From: JACMLD01 sp033761915
GTDB taxonomy: Bacteria > Bacteroidota > Bacteroidia > Chitinophagales > Chitinophagaceae
Reading direction: 5' to 3'
Assembly: GCA_033761915.1 (NCBI GenBank)
Contig: JANRMC010000289.1
Location: 1 to 20,944 of the forward strand
DNA length: 20,944 bases
Shown one piece after another: positions 1-7,590 of this stretch (its first letter is position 1; the number at the start of each line of letters is the position of its first letter). Under the pieces are notes generated by a model that worked only from the letters and a program-made list of their open reading frames with translations, made no database searches and had not been told where the DNA came from. The position numbers and the translations under genes were made by a program.

Positions 1-406
1 ATTTATCTTTTAAAGCTGCATCCACCGCTTCGTAAATATTTTTGTACACCGTTAACCAGGGTAGTAATGAGTAGTTCTGAAAAACAATTCCTCTGTCGGG
101 ACCGGGCTTGGTTACCAACAATCCATTGGCAGTAACACTGCCTTTGCTGGGTGCCACCATGCCGCTTACCGTGCTCATTAATGTAGACTTACCACAACCG
201 GAGTGGCCGATAATAGAAACAATTTCTCCTTTCTTTATACTCAGCGAAATGTCTTTTACAGCCGTATAAACACCGGTTGGTGTTTTAAAACTTACTGTTA
301 CATTATCCATTTCAATACTGTAAGCAGAATTTATTGGCTGCATGCTGGCCTTTGTAAATATGCTTTTGCGACTCTCGTTTATTTCTGGTGCTATAGTAGT
401 GCTCAT
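1..406 (-). CDS. nrtD: Nitrate-type ABC transporter ATP-binding protein, N-terminal 135 residues (cut by window edge)
   Basis: This is the ATPase that would power nitrate (or nitrite/related anion) import with the NrtB permease and NrtA binding protein encoded just upstream. The reading frame starts at the ATG on the minus strand at 406-404 and runs off the left edge, so only 135 residues are seen. After a roughly 30-residue leader the ABC domain begins. The Walker A motif GHSGCGKST is at residues 67-75 and a Q-loop (FQNYSLLPW) follows at about 109-117. The signature, Walker B and H-loop would lie outside the window. The LLPW after the Q-loop and the context fit the NrtC/NrtD/SsuB/TauB family. 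The gene begins 18 bp after the nrtB stop, so it is almost surely co-transcribed. A C-terminal NrtA-like domain (NrtC type) cannot be excluded because the end is missing. The spacer has no Shine-Dalgarno sequence, which is normal for Bacteroidota. Confidence 0.9.
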   Translation of the reverse strand, partial: MSTTIAPEINESRKSIFTKASMQPINSAYSIEMDNVTVSFKTPTGVYTAVKDISLSIKKGEIVSIIGHSGCGKSTLMSTVSGMVAPSKGSVTANGLLVTKPGPDRGIVFQNYSLLPWLTVYKNIYEAVDAALKDK

Positions 407-424
407 AATTTTTTATTTTTTAGG

Positions 425-1210
425 TTAAACCGCAAAGCTGAATTTCTTTTGCAGGTACATAAAAATGCGGTCCAGTAAAAGACCCACAATACCAATAATG
501 ATGATGGCAACAATAATCTTTGCCACGCTGCCACCATTAAAACCTTCTTCCCAAACAAAATAGCCTAAGCCCATACCGCCAGACAGCATCTCGCCGGCAA
601 CAATAACCATCCATGCCACACCAATAGAAAGGCGCAAGCCTGTAAGTATATGCGGCAACGTGTAGGGTATTACAATTTTGGTAACGTACTTCCAATTAGA
701 AAAACCAAAAGCTTTGCTTACATTTTTATGGTCTTGCGGAATATGAGAAACTCCAAATGCTGTATTAATGAGCGTGGGCCATAACGAACAAATAAAAATC
801 ATAAAAATGCTGGCCTGCGGTGAATCCTGAAAAATAGCCAGCCCTAACGGAAACCATGCTAATGGAGATACCGGGCGTAAAATTTGCACCATTGGGTTAA
901 TAACATTCATAATTATTTTGCTGCTGCCCATTAGCATACCAACCGGAATAGCAATTAAACTACCGGCGCCAAAACCAATGCCCACTCTTTGTAAAGAGCT
1001 TAACAGTTTAACACCAATGCCTTTGTAGTCCGGATCGTTTTGCATGGGGTTTTGCATTACCTCTTTAAATACTACCCAGGTATCTTTTGGCGATGGTATT
1101 TCGTTTTTAGTGAGCGATGATATCAGTTCCCAAATACCACCCATTAAAGCAAGCCCACCTATAAAATACAGTATAGACAATGCGTTTTGTATGTTGAATA
1201 TTTTTTTCAT
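425..1210 (-). CDS. nrtB: Nitrate ABC transporter permease NrtB
   Basis: A 261-residue inner-membrane permease of the binding-protein-dependent transport family (BPD_transp_1), in the NrtB/SsuC/TauC branch. Several hydrophobic segments are visible: one N-terminal at about residues 11-31, a block from about 75 to 150, and a last one at about 228-248. The cytoplasmic EAA-type coupling loop is recognisable in the stretch SKAFGFSNWKYVTKIVIPY, which contacts the ATPase. The segment ILRPVSPLAWFPLGLAIF is typical of nitrate/sulfonate permeases. Length is close to the family norm of 250-280. It lies between nrtA and the ATPase gene on the same strand. The 206-bp gap from nrtA is unusually large for this operon and holds an inverted-repeat element. 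Residues 58-65 (NDPDYKGI) also occur in NrtA. Substrate is inferred from NrtA and the neighbouring nir genes. Confidence 0.9.
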   Translation of the reverse strand: MKKIFNIQNALSILYFIGGLALMGGIWELISSLTKNEIPSPKDTWVVFKEVMQNPMQNDPDYKGIGVKLLSSLQRVGIGFGAGSLIAIPVGMLMGSSKIIMNVINPMVQILRPVSPLAWFPLGLAIFQDSPQASIFMIFICSLWPTLINTAFGVSHIPQDHKNVSKAFGFSNWKYVTKIVIPYTLPHILTGLRLSIGVAWMVIVAGEMLSGGMGLGYFVWEEGFNGGSVAKIIVAIIIIGIVGLLLDRIFMYLQKKFSFAV

Positions 1211-1235
1211 GCTTCAGTATTAAAAATTCTTTTGT

Positions 1236-1360
1236 TACGGGCAGTAGTGCATGGCTCATCATTCTTGCGTCGCACCCTTGTACGGCGGTGCAATGCTGGG
1301 CTATGCACTGCCGTTGCAGTGAGTGACACAACGATGTTGCATTACTTGTTGCTGCCCGTT
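1236..1360. repeat. Imperfect inverted pair of the dispersed GTTGCGTCGCAC repeat
   Basis: The left half contains TTGCGTCGCACCCTTGTACG from 1265. The right half, inverted, contains GTGACACAACGATGTTGC at 1323-1340. The outer ends also pair: ACGGGCAG at 1237-1244 against CTGCCCGT near 1352-1359. The element fills most of the 206-bp spacer between nrtA and nrtB, so it should be transcribed within the operon and could fold as a long imperfect hairpin. It is a diverged member of the family seen more clearly at 14337-14456. Confidence 0.65.
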
Positions 1361-1416
1361 AAAAAAAGAACTTGTTGTAAGAACAGGCAGCAATGCCACC
1401 CGTTCCTGAAATTTAT

Positions 1417-2625
1417 TTAGCGCTTGGTTGTTTTTAAATAGGCACTTACGTTGTTAGGGTCAAACGAAACATCGTAAGTGGTTTTAAATGGTTGCATATC
1501 TGGCTGCACGGGCACACCCATTTCTTTGGCAACCTCCGCATACAAATCATCCAGTATCAGTTTTTCAGCAATGCCTTTATAATCGGGATCGTTTTTTAAA
1601 TAACCAAAACGTACATACTGCGCCATAAACCAGATGGCATGAGACTTACGTGGTGTGTTTACATAGCCGTTGTTGTAAAAGGTCATGTAATCATCTTTAT
1701 ACTTTTGCACGCCCAGGTCGCAACCTAAGTCAGACGAACCCTTCAGGCGGGCTTCAATTACCTGCAAGGGGGCATTTACATAATTGGGTTTTGTTAACCA
1801 GGATGCGGCTTTAGAACGGTTGCTCATTACATCCAGCCATTTGCAGGCATCTATAATGGCCTTCATTACTTTTTTTAAATCTTCTTTGTTGTTAGCAGCA
1901 AAGGCACTGTTAACCACCAATGCTTTTTCCGGGTGATGCTTCCATATATCTTGCGAGGCGATATGTGTGAAGCCAACGTTTTGTGCAGCAGCCACACCAT
2001 TCCATGGTTCACCCACACAATAGCCTTCCATATTATCCACTCTCATATTAGCCACCATCTGAGGAGGAGGGATTGTAATAATGCCCACAGATTTTTGATT
2101 GATGCCGGCAGCCGCCATCCAATTGCGCAGCCATATATCATGCGTGCCACCTGGAAAGGTCATGGCAAATGTTACCTCTTTACGGCCTTGTACATTTTTT
2201 ACGGCGGCGGCTACTTTGTTTACTTCTTTATAACCGGATAAGCCGCAAAAGTCTTTTGATAATGTAATGGCCTGTCCGTTGTTGTTGAGCACCATGGCAA
2301 TTTTCATTTCCTGCCCGGCCTTACCACCAATACCAGTATACACAGAAAAGGGCATAGAAAATAAACAATGGGCGCCGTCAATTTCGCCGTTTAAAATTTT
2401 ATCTCTTACCACCGCCCACGATGCTTCTTTTTCCAATTCAACATCTACGCCGTATTTAGCAAACAGCCCTAGTTCTTTGGCAACCACCAGTGGTGCGCAG
2501 TCTGTTAATGAAATAAACCCCAGTTTTATTTTTTTAGCAGGGGTAGGTGCCTTGAAAGAAAAAATAGCTATTAAGGCTGTTGCCAGTGTTAAAGAAAGTA
2601 TGAGTTTATTTATCGTCAGTTTCAT
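1417..2625 (-). CDS. nrtA: Nitrate ABC transporter substrate-binding protein NrtA
   Basis: A 402-residue periplasmic binding protein of the NrtA/CmpA/SsuA-like family. Residues 1 to about 26 form a signal peptide: Lys near the N-terminus, a hydrophobic core LILSLTLATALIAIF, and a likely cleavage after FKA. No lipobox cysteine is present, so unlike cyanobacterial NrtA it is probably soluble in the periplasm. The mature start KLGFISLTDCAPLVVAKELG (34-53) followed by an EASWAVVRDK segment and the GEIDGAHCL segment (80-88) is the hallmark of nitrate/bicarbonate binding proteins. The TFPGGTHDIWLRNWM and GYCVGEPWN segments also fit this family. It begins 30 bp after the porin stop and precedes nrtB. 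Nitrate rather than bicarbonate or cyanate is inferred from the adjoining nirBD genes. Confidence 0.92.
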   Translation of the reverse strand: MKLTINKLILSLTLATALIAIFSFKAPTPAKKIKLGFISLTDCAPLVVAKELGLFAKYGVDVELEKEASWAVVRDKILNGEIDGAHCLFSMPFSVYTGIGGKAGQEMKIAMVLNNNGQAITLSKDFCGLSGYKEVNKVAAAVKNVQGRKEVTFAMTFPGGTHDIWLRNWMAAAGINQKSVGIITIPPPQMVANMRVDNMEGYCVGEPWNGVAAAQNVGFTHIASQDIWKHHPEKALVVNSAFAANNKEDLKKVMKAIIDACKWLDVMSNRSKAASWLTKPNYVNAPLQVIEARLKGSSDLGCDLGVQKYKDDYMTFYNNGYVNTPRKSHAIWFMAQYVRFGYLKNDPDYKGIAEKLILDDLYAEVAKEMGVPVQPDMQPFKTTYDVSFDPNNVSAYLKTTKR

Positions 2626-2655
2626 GTTGTAATGTTTTAGGTTAAATTGGATGGG

Positions 2656-4248
2656 TTATTGTTTAATGGCTACGGGTTTGGTATAAAAGAAATCTGGTGT
2701 AAACCGCAGCATTGCATAAAACCAGGTACCGGTTTTACGATAGGTATCAGCCACTGCATCGGTAGTTGCCTGTGCTTTTGCAAAAGGCATGTTGCGGCTG
2801 GCTTTCATGAGCGAGTAACCCAATTCTATATTGGTAAACTTGTTCATGTTATAATTCACTAACAAGTCTATTTCGGTTCCCAGGTTTTTACCTACCAGGC
2901 TACCATCTGCTTTCTTCATATCTTTTTGCAGCGAGAAAGTATGTACATCCACCCCGGCTGTAAGTGTGTTGCCGGTATATTTAAATTTCAGGTATGGGTT
3001 TTGTAAACCACCTGCCGGAGAGCCGGTGCCTACATAGAAATAATCCATATAACCCCAGTGGCGGTGGGGGGTACCATATAAGGGGTCAAACTTTTCATCT
3101 TCTGCAGTAGTGGCATCGTTACCACTTAATACATCATACCCTGGTGCAACACTCAATTTGCCTTTTTGGTAAATAACAGAAGCGGTATAATGATAAGCCC
3201 CTTTCATTTTCACCCCATCCCGGTTCTTACCACTCTGTGCATAATAAGCAGCTTGTATAGCAATTTTTCCAAAGCCAGATGCATTACCCAATGTGTGATT
3301 AATCATTAAACCATACGTGTAGCGTTGGTTGGTGCCGCTGTAATCAAACGCATCGCTGGCGCCGGCACTGGCAAACCTGCGGCCATATACATAACCGGTG
3401 CCTGCAGTGCCAACAGAGTCTAATTTGTATTTGCCAAAATTGTCGTTAAAGAACAGGGCAGAAAATTTAGTCTGGTTAAACTTTTTGCTTACATATAAAC
3501 TGGTAAACGATTTATAATCCTGGTTGCCACCATTGGTAGAAGGAGGGTTGCTCCATACCGGCGTGCCACCTTTAGCACTGTTATTGCCAGCATTGCCACC
3601 CGTAGCTAATGGTAACAAACCACCCGGTGTAGGTACCAGGTTACCTAAAGAGTTTTTTACATAAGCAGGTACATTGGCCGGCACATAAGAAGTACCAGTA
3701 ACACCAAATGCATCGCTGTTTTGATTAAAGGCAACGCCTAAATCAATCTGCCATCCTTTGTGAACGGTTTTTAGTAAAGCCATGTCGTGGCGGCGGGCTT
3801 GCTGCAACCAATCCAGGTTGCCTATTAAACGTACATCATCATAAATCAATTCCTGACGGCCAATTTTTATGCTCATCAGGTCAATACCTTTTGCTTTAAT
3901 AGTAGTATCGGCCTTGTTAAATAAAGTAAGGTCGGCCCAGCCTTCATGTAACATAAAGCGGTTGCCATCTGCATTAGAAATGCTGGAGGCATCCTGCCCC
4001 CAAACACGCACATCCTGTACGGCAACACCAAAAGTTAAACGATCCCATTTATAGCCAAATGCCAAACGGGTACGTTGAGATGTAAATACAGCAGCCTTGC
4101 TTCCTTTTAATACTAAGTTGCCCAAACCATTACGTATTTCTGTGCGTGTACGCAACTGGCCGGTTAATGTAAACTGCGCAGCTGCTGCAATTGTCATTAA
4201 TGTGCAACAACATAATAATAGCACTCTGATGTTTTGAAATTTTGCCAT
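2656..4248 (-). CDS. Outer-membrane porin, alginate-export-family type, probable nitrate/nitrite channel
   Basis: A 530-residue outer-membrane beta-barrel. Residues 1 to about 24 are a signal peptide (VLLLCCCTLMTIAAAAQ), and the mature protein opens with FTLTGQLRTRTEIRNG, the usual start of the Bacteroidota alginate_exp-type porins. The remainder shows alternating hydrophobic/aromatic strands (for example TKFSALFFNDNFGKYKL and TYGLMINHTLGN) separated by Gly/Asn/Ser-rich loops, as expected for a barrel. It ends in a beta-strand (TWFYAMLRFTPDFFYTKPVAIKQ) but without the classic terminal Phe. It is first in a tight run with nrtA (30-bp gap), so the likely job is passage of nitrate/nitrite through the outer membrane; this is inferred from position only. 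The name alginate export describes the family, not the substrate. Confidence 0.8.
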   Translation of the reverse strand: MAKFQNIRVLLLCCCTLMTIAAAAQFTLTGQLRTRTEIRNGLGNLVLKGSKAAVFTSQRTRLAFGYKWDRLTFGVAVQDVRVWGQDASSISNADGNRFMLHEGWADLTLFNKADTTIKAKGIDLMSIKIGRQELIYDDVRLIGNLDWLQQARRHDMALLKTVHKGWQIDLGVAFNQNSDAFGVTGTSYVPANVPAYVKNSLGNLVPTPGGLLPLATGGNAGNNSAKGGTPVWSNPPSTNGGNQDYKSFTSLYVSKKFNQTKFSALFFNDNFGKYKLDSVGTAGTGYVYGRRFASAGASDAFDYSGTNQRYTYGLMINHTLGNASGFGKIAIQAAYYAQSGKNRDGVKMKGAYHYTASVIYQKGKLSVAPGYDVLSGNDATTAEDEKFDPLYGTPHRHWGYMDYFYVGTGSPAGGLQNPYLKFKYTGNTLTAGVDVHTFSLQKDMKKADGSLVGKNLGTEIDLLVNYNMNKFTNIELGYSLMKASRNMPFAKAQATTDAVADTYRKTGTWFYAMLRFTPDFFYTKPVAIKQ

Positions 4249-4291
4249 AGCTTTGTTTTGGTTTTATATTGTTTGTCAATTTAAAATCGTT

Positions 4292-4330
4292 GCCCCGGAC
4301 GAGCTTCCATTTCGAACCCGGGGCTTTTTT
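4292..4330. terminator. GC-rich hairpin between nirD and the porin gene, T-run on plus strand
   Basis: GCCCCGG at 4292-4298 pairs with CCGGGGC at 4318-4324, and CGA/TCG pairs can extend the stem inward. On the plus strand it is followed by six T (4325-4330), so it has the form of an intrinsic terminator in that direction, although all local genes run on the minus strand. On the minus strand it sits 44-76 nt upstream of the porin start, followed by only a weak U-rich stretch, and could be a leader hairpin or partial terminator between nirD and the porin-nrt genes. Confidence 0.5.
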
Positions 4331-4419
4331 ATTACCACCACTGGCAGCAATAAAAAAGCGCAAATTGTATTAAGTCATATATTTTATTTTTTTTGTTAAT
4401 CATCTTTAGTAGTTATACC

Positions 4420-4440
4420 AGCATCGTTGCGTCGCACACT
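4420..4440 (+). repeat. Single copy of the dispersed GTTGCGTCGCACACT repeat
   Basis: The 21 bases 4420-4440 are identical to 19450-19470. The core contains the odd palindrome TGCG-T-CGCA. It lies in the 218-bp spacer between the nirD stop and the porin start. After the core, GCAACTGCAGTG could fold back weakly, but there is no convincing inverted partner nearby, so this is a singlet. Confidence 0.75.
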
Positions 4441-4466
4441 GCAACTGCAGTGCTAATTCCGGCTTA

Positions 4467-4808
4467 TTATTCAGGTATTGCTATAAACACTTTGCCATCT
4501 TCTACTTTAACGGCATAAGTTTTAATAGCACACTCATCGCCACTCAAACACTCACCTGTTTTTAATGAAAATGTTTTTTTATGAAACGGGCAGGCCACTT
4601 TTGGTTCATCACCCTGTGTACCAATCATGCCACGGCTTAATGCCATTTGGTTGCGGTGCGGACATTCATTTTGTGTGGCATACCACTCATTTAACCGGGC
4701 AAAATGAAAGAGTGCAATTTGTTGGTTGTTATATTTTACACAAACACCGCCATTATCCGGCACATCTTCTGCCAGACAGGCATAAAACCAGGTTGTTGTT
4801 GCTACCAT
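4467..4808 (-). CDS. nirD: Nitrite reductase small subunit NirD (Rieske-type)
   Basis: A 113-residue cytoplasmic Rieske-fold protein, the small partner of NirB in NADH-dependent nitrite reduction to ammonium. The diagnostic NirD sequence ALSRGMIG is at residues 56-63, followed by a KVACPFHKKTFSL stretch. Unlike Escherichia coli NirD, which from memory lacks the cluster ligands, this one has a complete Rieske ligand set: C49-P-H51 and C73-P-F-H76. It may therefore bind a [2Fe-2S] cluster and take part in electron transfer. It is on the same strand as nirB but 280 bp downstream of its stop, an unusually wide gap for nirBD, filled with hairpin-forming sequence. The start ATG (4808-4806) is the only sensible one and gives the normal family length. 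Confidence 0.92.
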   Translation of the reverse strand: MVATTTWFYACLAEDVPDNGGVCVKYNNQQIALFHFARLNEWYATQNECPHRNQMALSRGMIGTQGDEPKVACPFHKKTFSLKTGECLSGDECAIKTYAVKVEDGKVFIAIPE

Positions 4809-4984
4809 TATTGTTTATTTAAAAAAAGGTTCACGCTTTATTATTTCATAAAGCAAGCAATCGAATAGTATTACACTAAAAAACGCTGAGTAAATCAGCA
4901 AAGGCAGGCAATCGAAGAGGCGTTCTGATATGGGCTTTTAGAAAACTATTTACAAGGGGTATTGATTTTTTTTTGTTGAATGGA

Positions 4985-5057
4985 GGGCAACCGCTGAAGG
5001 GTGCCCCGATAGCATTGCACAAACCGAATCGGGGTTTACAACGAGCAACGATGTTGC
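4985..5057. promoter_or_regulatory. Overlapping hairpins in the nirB-nirD spacer
   Basis: CCCCGAT (5004-5010) pairs perfectly with ATCGGGG (5028-5034). GGGCA (4985-4989) pairs with TGCCC (5002-5006). The two stems share bases 5004-5006, so they compete, as in attenuators. GCAAC-GAT-GTTGC (5045-5057) is a further small hairpin, and GCTGA/TCAGC (4885-4899) lies closer to nirD. Neither main stem has a clear U-run on the minus strand. This may be a cis-acting RNA in the nirB-nirD transcript or remains of palindromic repeats. Function is not established. Confidence 0.4.
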
Positions 5058-5088
5058 CACGGGCCTTTCAGCTGGGTTATCCATTATA

Positions 5089-7590
5089 TTATTTCCATTC
5101 TTTAGCTCTTTTTTGCTCACGCATTTCTTCAAAGCGTACAGTAGGGTCTTTCTCTTCTGGCGCATTTACAAAGTGATTAAAGCGCTTGCGTATTTCTGGT
5201 GTTTCTACTGCAACTTTCCATTCGCACTCATAAGTGGCCACATGACGGTTCATTTCTTCTTCCCACTGCGCATTCATGCCCAACGCATCATTCAGCACTA
5301 CAGATTTTAAATAATCAATCCCACCTTCCATTTTATTTAACCAGGTAGCCGTACGTGTTAACGGGTCGGCCGTTTTTACATAAAACATCAGGAAGCGGTC
5401 AATTAATTTTATACAGGTTTCTTCATCCACATCGCTGGCAAGTAACAGTGCATGTTGGGGTTTACTGCCACCATTGCCGCACACATATAAATTCCATCCT
5501 TTTTCTGTGGCAATAATGCCAAAGTCTTTGCTTTGTGCTTCTGCGCATTCGCGGATGCAACCACTAACGGCGCTTTTCAATTTGTGCGGAGATCTTAAAC
5601 CGCGGTAACGTTCTTCCACACGTATGGCAAAACTTACACTATCGTGTAGTCCATAGCGGCACCAGGTGCTGCCCACACAACTTTTTACGGTTCGTAAACT
5701 TTTTCCGTAAGCATGGCCACTTTCAAAGCCAGCGGCAATCAGCGCTTCCCAAATTTTTGGCAAATCGGTGAGGTGGGCGCCAAACATATCTATGCGCTGG
5801 CCACCTGTAATTTTTGTATAGAGATTATATTTTTTAGCAACTTCTCCAATTACAATTAGTTTGTCCGGAGTAATCTCTCCGCCCGGAATGCGGGGTACTA
5901 CAGAATAAGTGCCGCCTTTTTGAATATTTGCCAGAAAGCGATCGTTGCTGTCTTGCGCGGTGGCGTTTCCCTTTTTCAGAATCATTTCATTCCATAAGCT
6001 GGCCAAAATAGATGCTACCGCCGGTTTACAAACCTCGCAACCATGACCCTTGCCCAGTTGATCCAAAACTGCATCGTATGTTTTTAACGCATGAATTTTT
6101 ACCAAATCAAATAATTCCTGACGGCTGTAATTGAAGTGTTCGCACAAAACATTTCTCACCAACTTGCCCTGTGCTTTCATGGTGTGATGCATCAGATCTT
6201 TTAGCATAGGAACACAACCACCACAACCCGTACCAGCTTTTGTACATTTTTTTATGGCATCCAGCGTTTCGCAACCACCTTCACTTACACTTGTGCAGAT
6301 CATTCCTTTTGTAACCGCTTCACAACTGCATATCAATGCATCGTCTGGTAAGGATGTAACGCCTGCACCAGTGTCTGTTTCTCCACCTCTTGCTCCTAAT
6401 ATTACATCTTCTGGGTTAGGGGGTAATACAACCTTATTCTTGCAGGTTTGTAACAGCATATTATATTGCTCTGCTTCGCCCACTAAAATACCGCCAAGAA
6501 GTGTTTTGCCATCTTCACTAATATTGATGCGTTTGTAGATGCCTTTGTGCGTATCATTAATGGCAATAGATCGTATGCCGTTACCGGTAATGAACGGATC
6601 TCCAAAACTGGCAACATCCACACCAATCAGTTTAAGTTTGGTGCTCATATCAAAACCAGTGAAAGATTTTGAGGTGCCGGTGATATTGGCTGCCACAACT
6701 TCTGCCATTTCATAACCGGGGGCTACAAGGCCATAAATCATACCTCGGTGTAATGCGCATTCTCCTATTGCATAAATAGAAGGATCGGAAGTTTGTAATT
6801 GATCGTTTACCACAATGCCGCCACGCTGGCCTGTTTCAAGCCCAGCCAGTTTTGCCAGTTCATCCCGTGGTTTAATGCCAGCAGAAATAACCAGCATATC
6901 CACATCAATTGTACTATCATCTGAAAACTGCATACCACCAATGCAGCCATCACCTAAAATTTCGGAAGTGTTTTTATTGGTTAAGATTTTTAAGCCGATG
7001 CTCTCCAGTTTTGCTTTTAAAACATTACTCCCGGCATCATCAATTTGCCGGGGCATTAATCTTGGAGCAAATTCAATTACCGACGTGTCTGTTACGCCCA
7101 AATCAATCATCGCTTTTGCAGCTTCCAGTCCTAGTAAGCCACCCCCAATAACTGCCCCTTTTTTTGCCTTTTTTGCATAGGCAGTCATTAACTCCAGATC
7201 TTCGATGGTGCGGTAAATAAATACACCGTCTTTTTCTGTGCCCGGTATGGCGGGAACAAAGGCAGCAGAACCGGTGGCCATAATTAAAATATCGTATGAT
7301 ACGGTAAGCCCTTTATGTGAGTCTACAGTTTTTGCCGCAACATTAATTTGGGCGATAGGATCACCAAGGTGTAGTGTAATATTATTATCAGTATACCAGC
7401 TGGCCGAAGCCATTGTTAAATCTTCAGCAGACTTGCCGGCAAAATATTCACTCAGGTGCACCCTGTCGTAAGCAGGCCTGATTTCTTCTCCAAAAACAGT
7501 AATAGAAAAGGAGGCTGCAGCAGGTTTTGAAAGTAATTTCTCACAAAATTTGTAACCCACCATGCCGTTGCCAATGATAACTATCTTCAT
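5089..7590 (-). CDS. nirB: Assimilatory-type nitrite reductase large subunit NirB, NAD(P)H-dependent
   Basis: An 833-residue cytoplasmic flavoenzyme that reduces nitrite to ammonium using NAD(P)H, with NirD. Domains in order: an N-terminal FAD/NAD(P)-binding oxidoreductase (dinucleotide motif GNGMVG at 8-13, second one AVIGGGLLGLEAA at about 146-158); a BFD-like [2Fe-2S] domain with C421, C423, C456 and C459; a second Cys pair C518/C521 in a helical region; the ferredoxin-like half domain (about 560-630); and the siroheme/[4Fe-4S] domain. The last has the expected ligands C638-x5-C644 and C678-x3-C682. Length matches the family (about 830-850). The start ATG gives a proper MKIVIIGNGM flavin fold start. 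A short hairpin (7608-7624) followed by U-rich sequence lies in its leader. It is divergent from a Crp/Fnr-type gene, which is the obvious candidate regulator. Confidence 0.96.
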   Translation of the reverse strand: MKIVIIGNGMVGYKFCEKLLSKPAAASFSITVFGEEIRPAYDRVHLSEYFAGKSAEDLTMASASWYTDNNITLHLGDPIAQINVAAKTVDSHKGLTVSYDILIMATGSAAFVPAIPGTEKDGVFIYRTIEDLELMTAYAKKAKKGAVIGGGLLGLEAAKAMIDLGVTDTSVIEFAPRLMPRQIDDAGSNVLKAKLESIGLKILTNKNTSEILGDGCIGGMQFSDDSTIDVDMLVISAGIKPRDELAKLAGLETGQRGGIVVNDQLQTSDPSIYAIGECALHRGMIYGLVAPGYEMAEVVAANITGTSKSFTGFDMSTKLKLIGVDVASFGDPFITGNGIRSIAINDTHKGIYKRINISEDGKTLLGGILVGEAEQYNMLLQTCKNKVVLPPNPEDVILGARGGETDTGAGVTSLPDDALICSCEAVTKGMICTSVSEGGCETLDAIKKCTKAGTGCGGCVPMLKDLMHHTMKAQGKLVRNVLCEHFNYSRQELFDLVKIHALKTYDAVLDQLGKGHGCEVCKPAVASILASLWNEMILKKGNATAQDSNDRFLANIQKGGTYSVVPRIPGGEITPDKLIVIGEVAKKYNLYTKITGGQRIDMFGAHLTDLPKIWEALIAAGFESGHAYGKSLRTVKSCVGSTWCRYGLHDSVSFAIRVEERYRGLRSPHKLKSAVSGCIRECAEAQSKDFGIIATEKGWNLYVCGNGGSKPQHALLLASDVDEETCIKLIDRFLMFYVKTADPLTRTATWLNKMEGGIDYLKSVVLNDALGMNAQWEEEMNRHVATYECEWKVAVETPEIRKRFNHFVNAPEEKDPTVRFEEMREQKRAKEWK

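Noticed and set aside
203..478. Plus-strand 91-codon open frame over the ATPase start
   Set aside because: It is antisense to the clear ABC ATPase (Walker A at residues 67-75) and to the end of nrtB, and its sequence has no recognisable domain.
4292..4324. Possible tRNA remnant or attachment site: on the minus strand the hairpin includes GGGTTCGAA
   Set aside because: Only a T-loop-like string is present; there is no anticodon arm, acceptor pairing or integrase nearby, and a simple hairpin explains it.
4846..4918. Short direct repeat around GCAATCGAA (about 4856 and 4909)
   Set aside because: The two copies share only about a dozen bases in AT-rich spacer, with no periodicity or further units, so it is not a supported repeat array.
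6815..7180. Plus-strand open frames of up to 121 codons inside nirB
   Set aside because: They are antisense to well-conserved flavin domains of NirB; composition is typical of a shadow frame.
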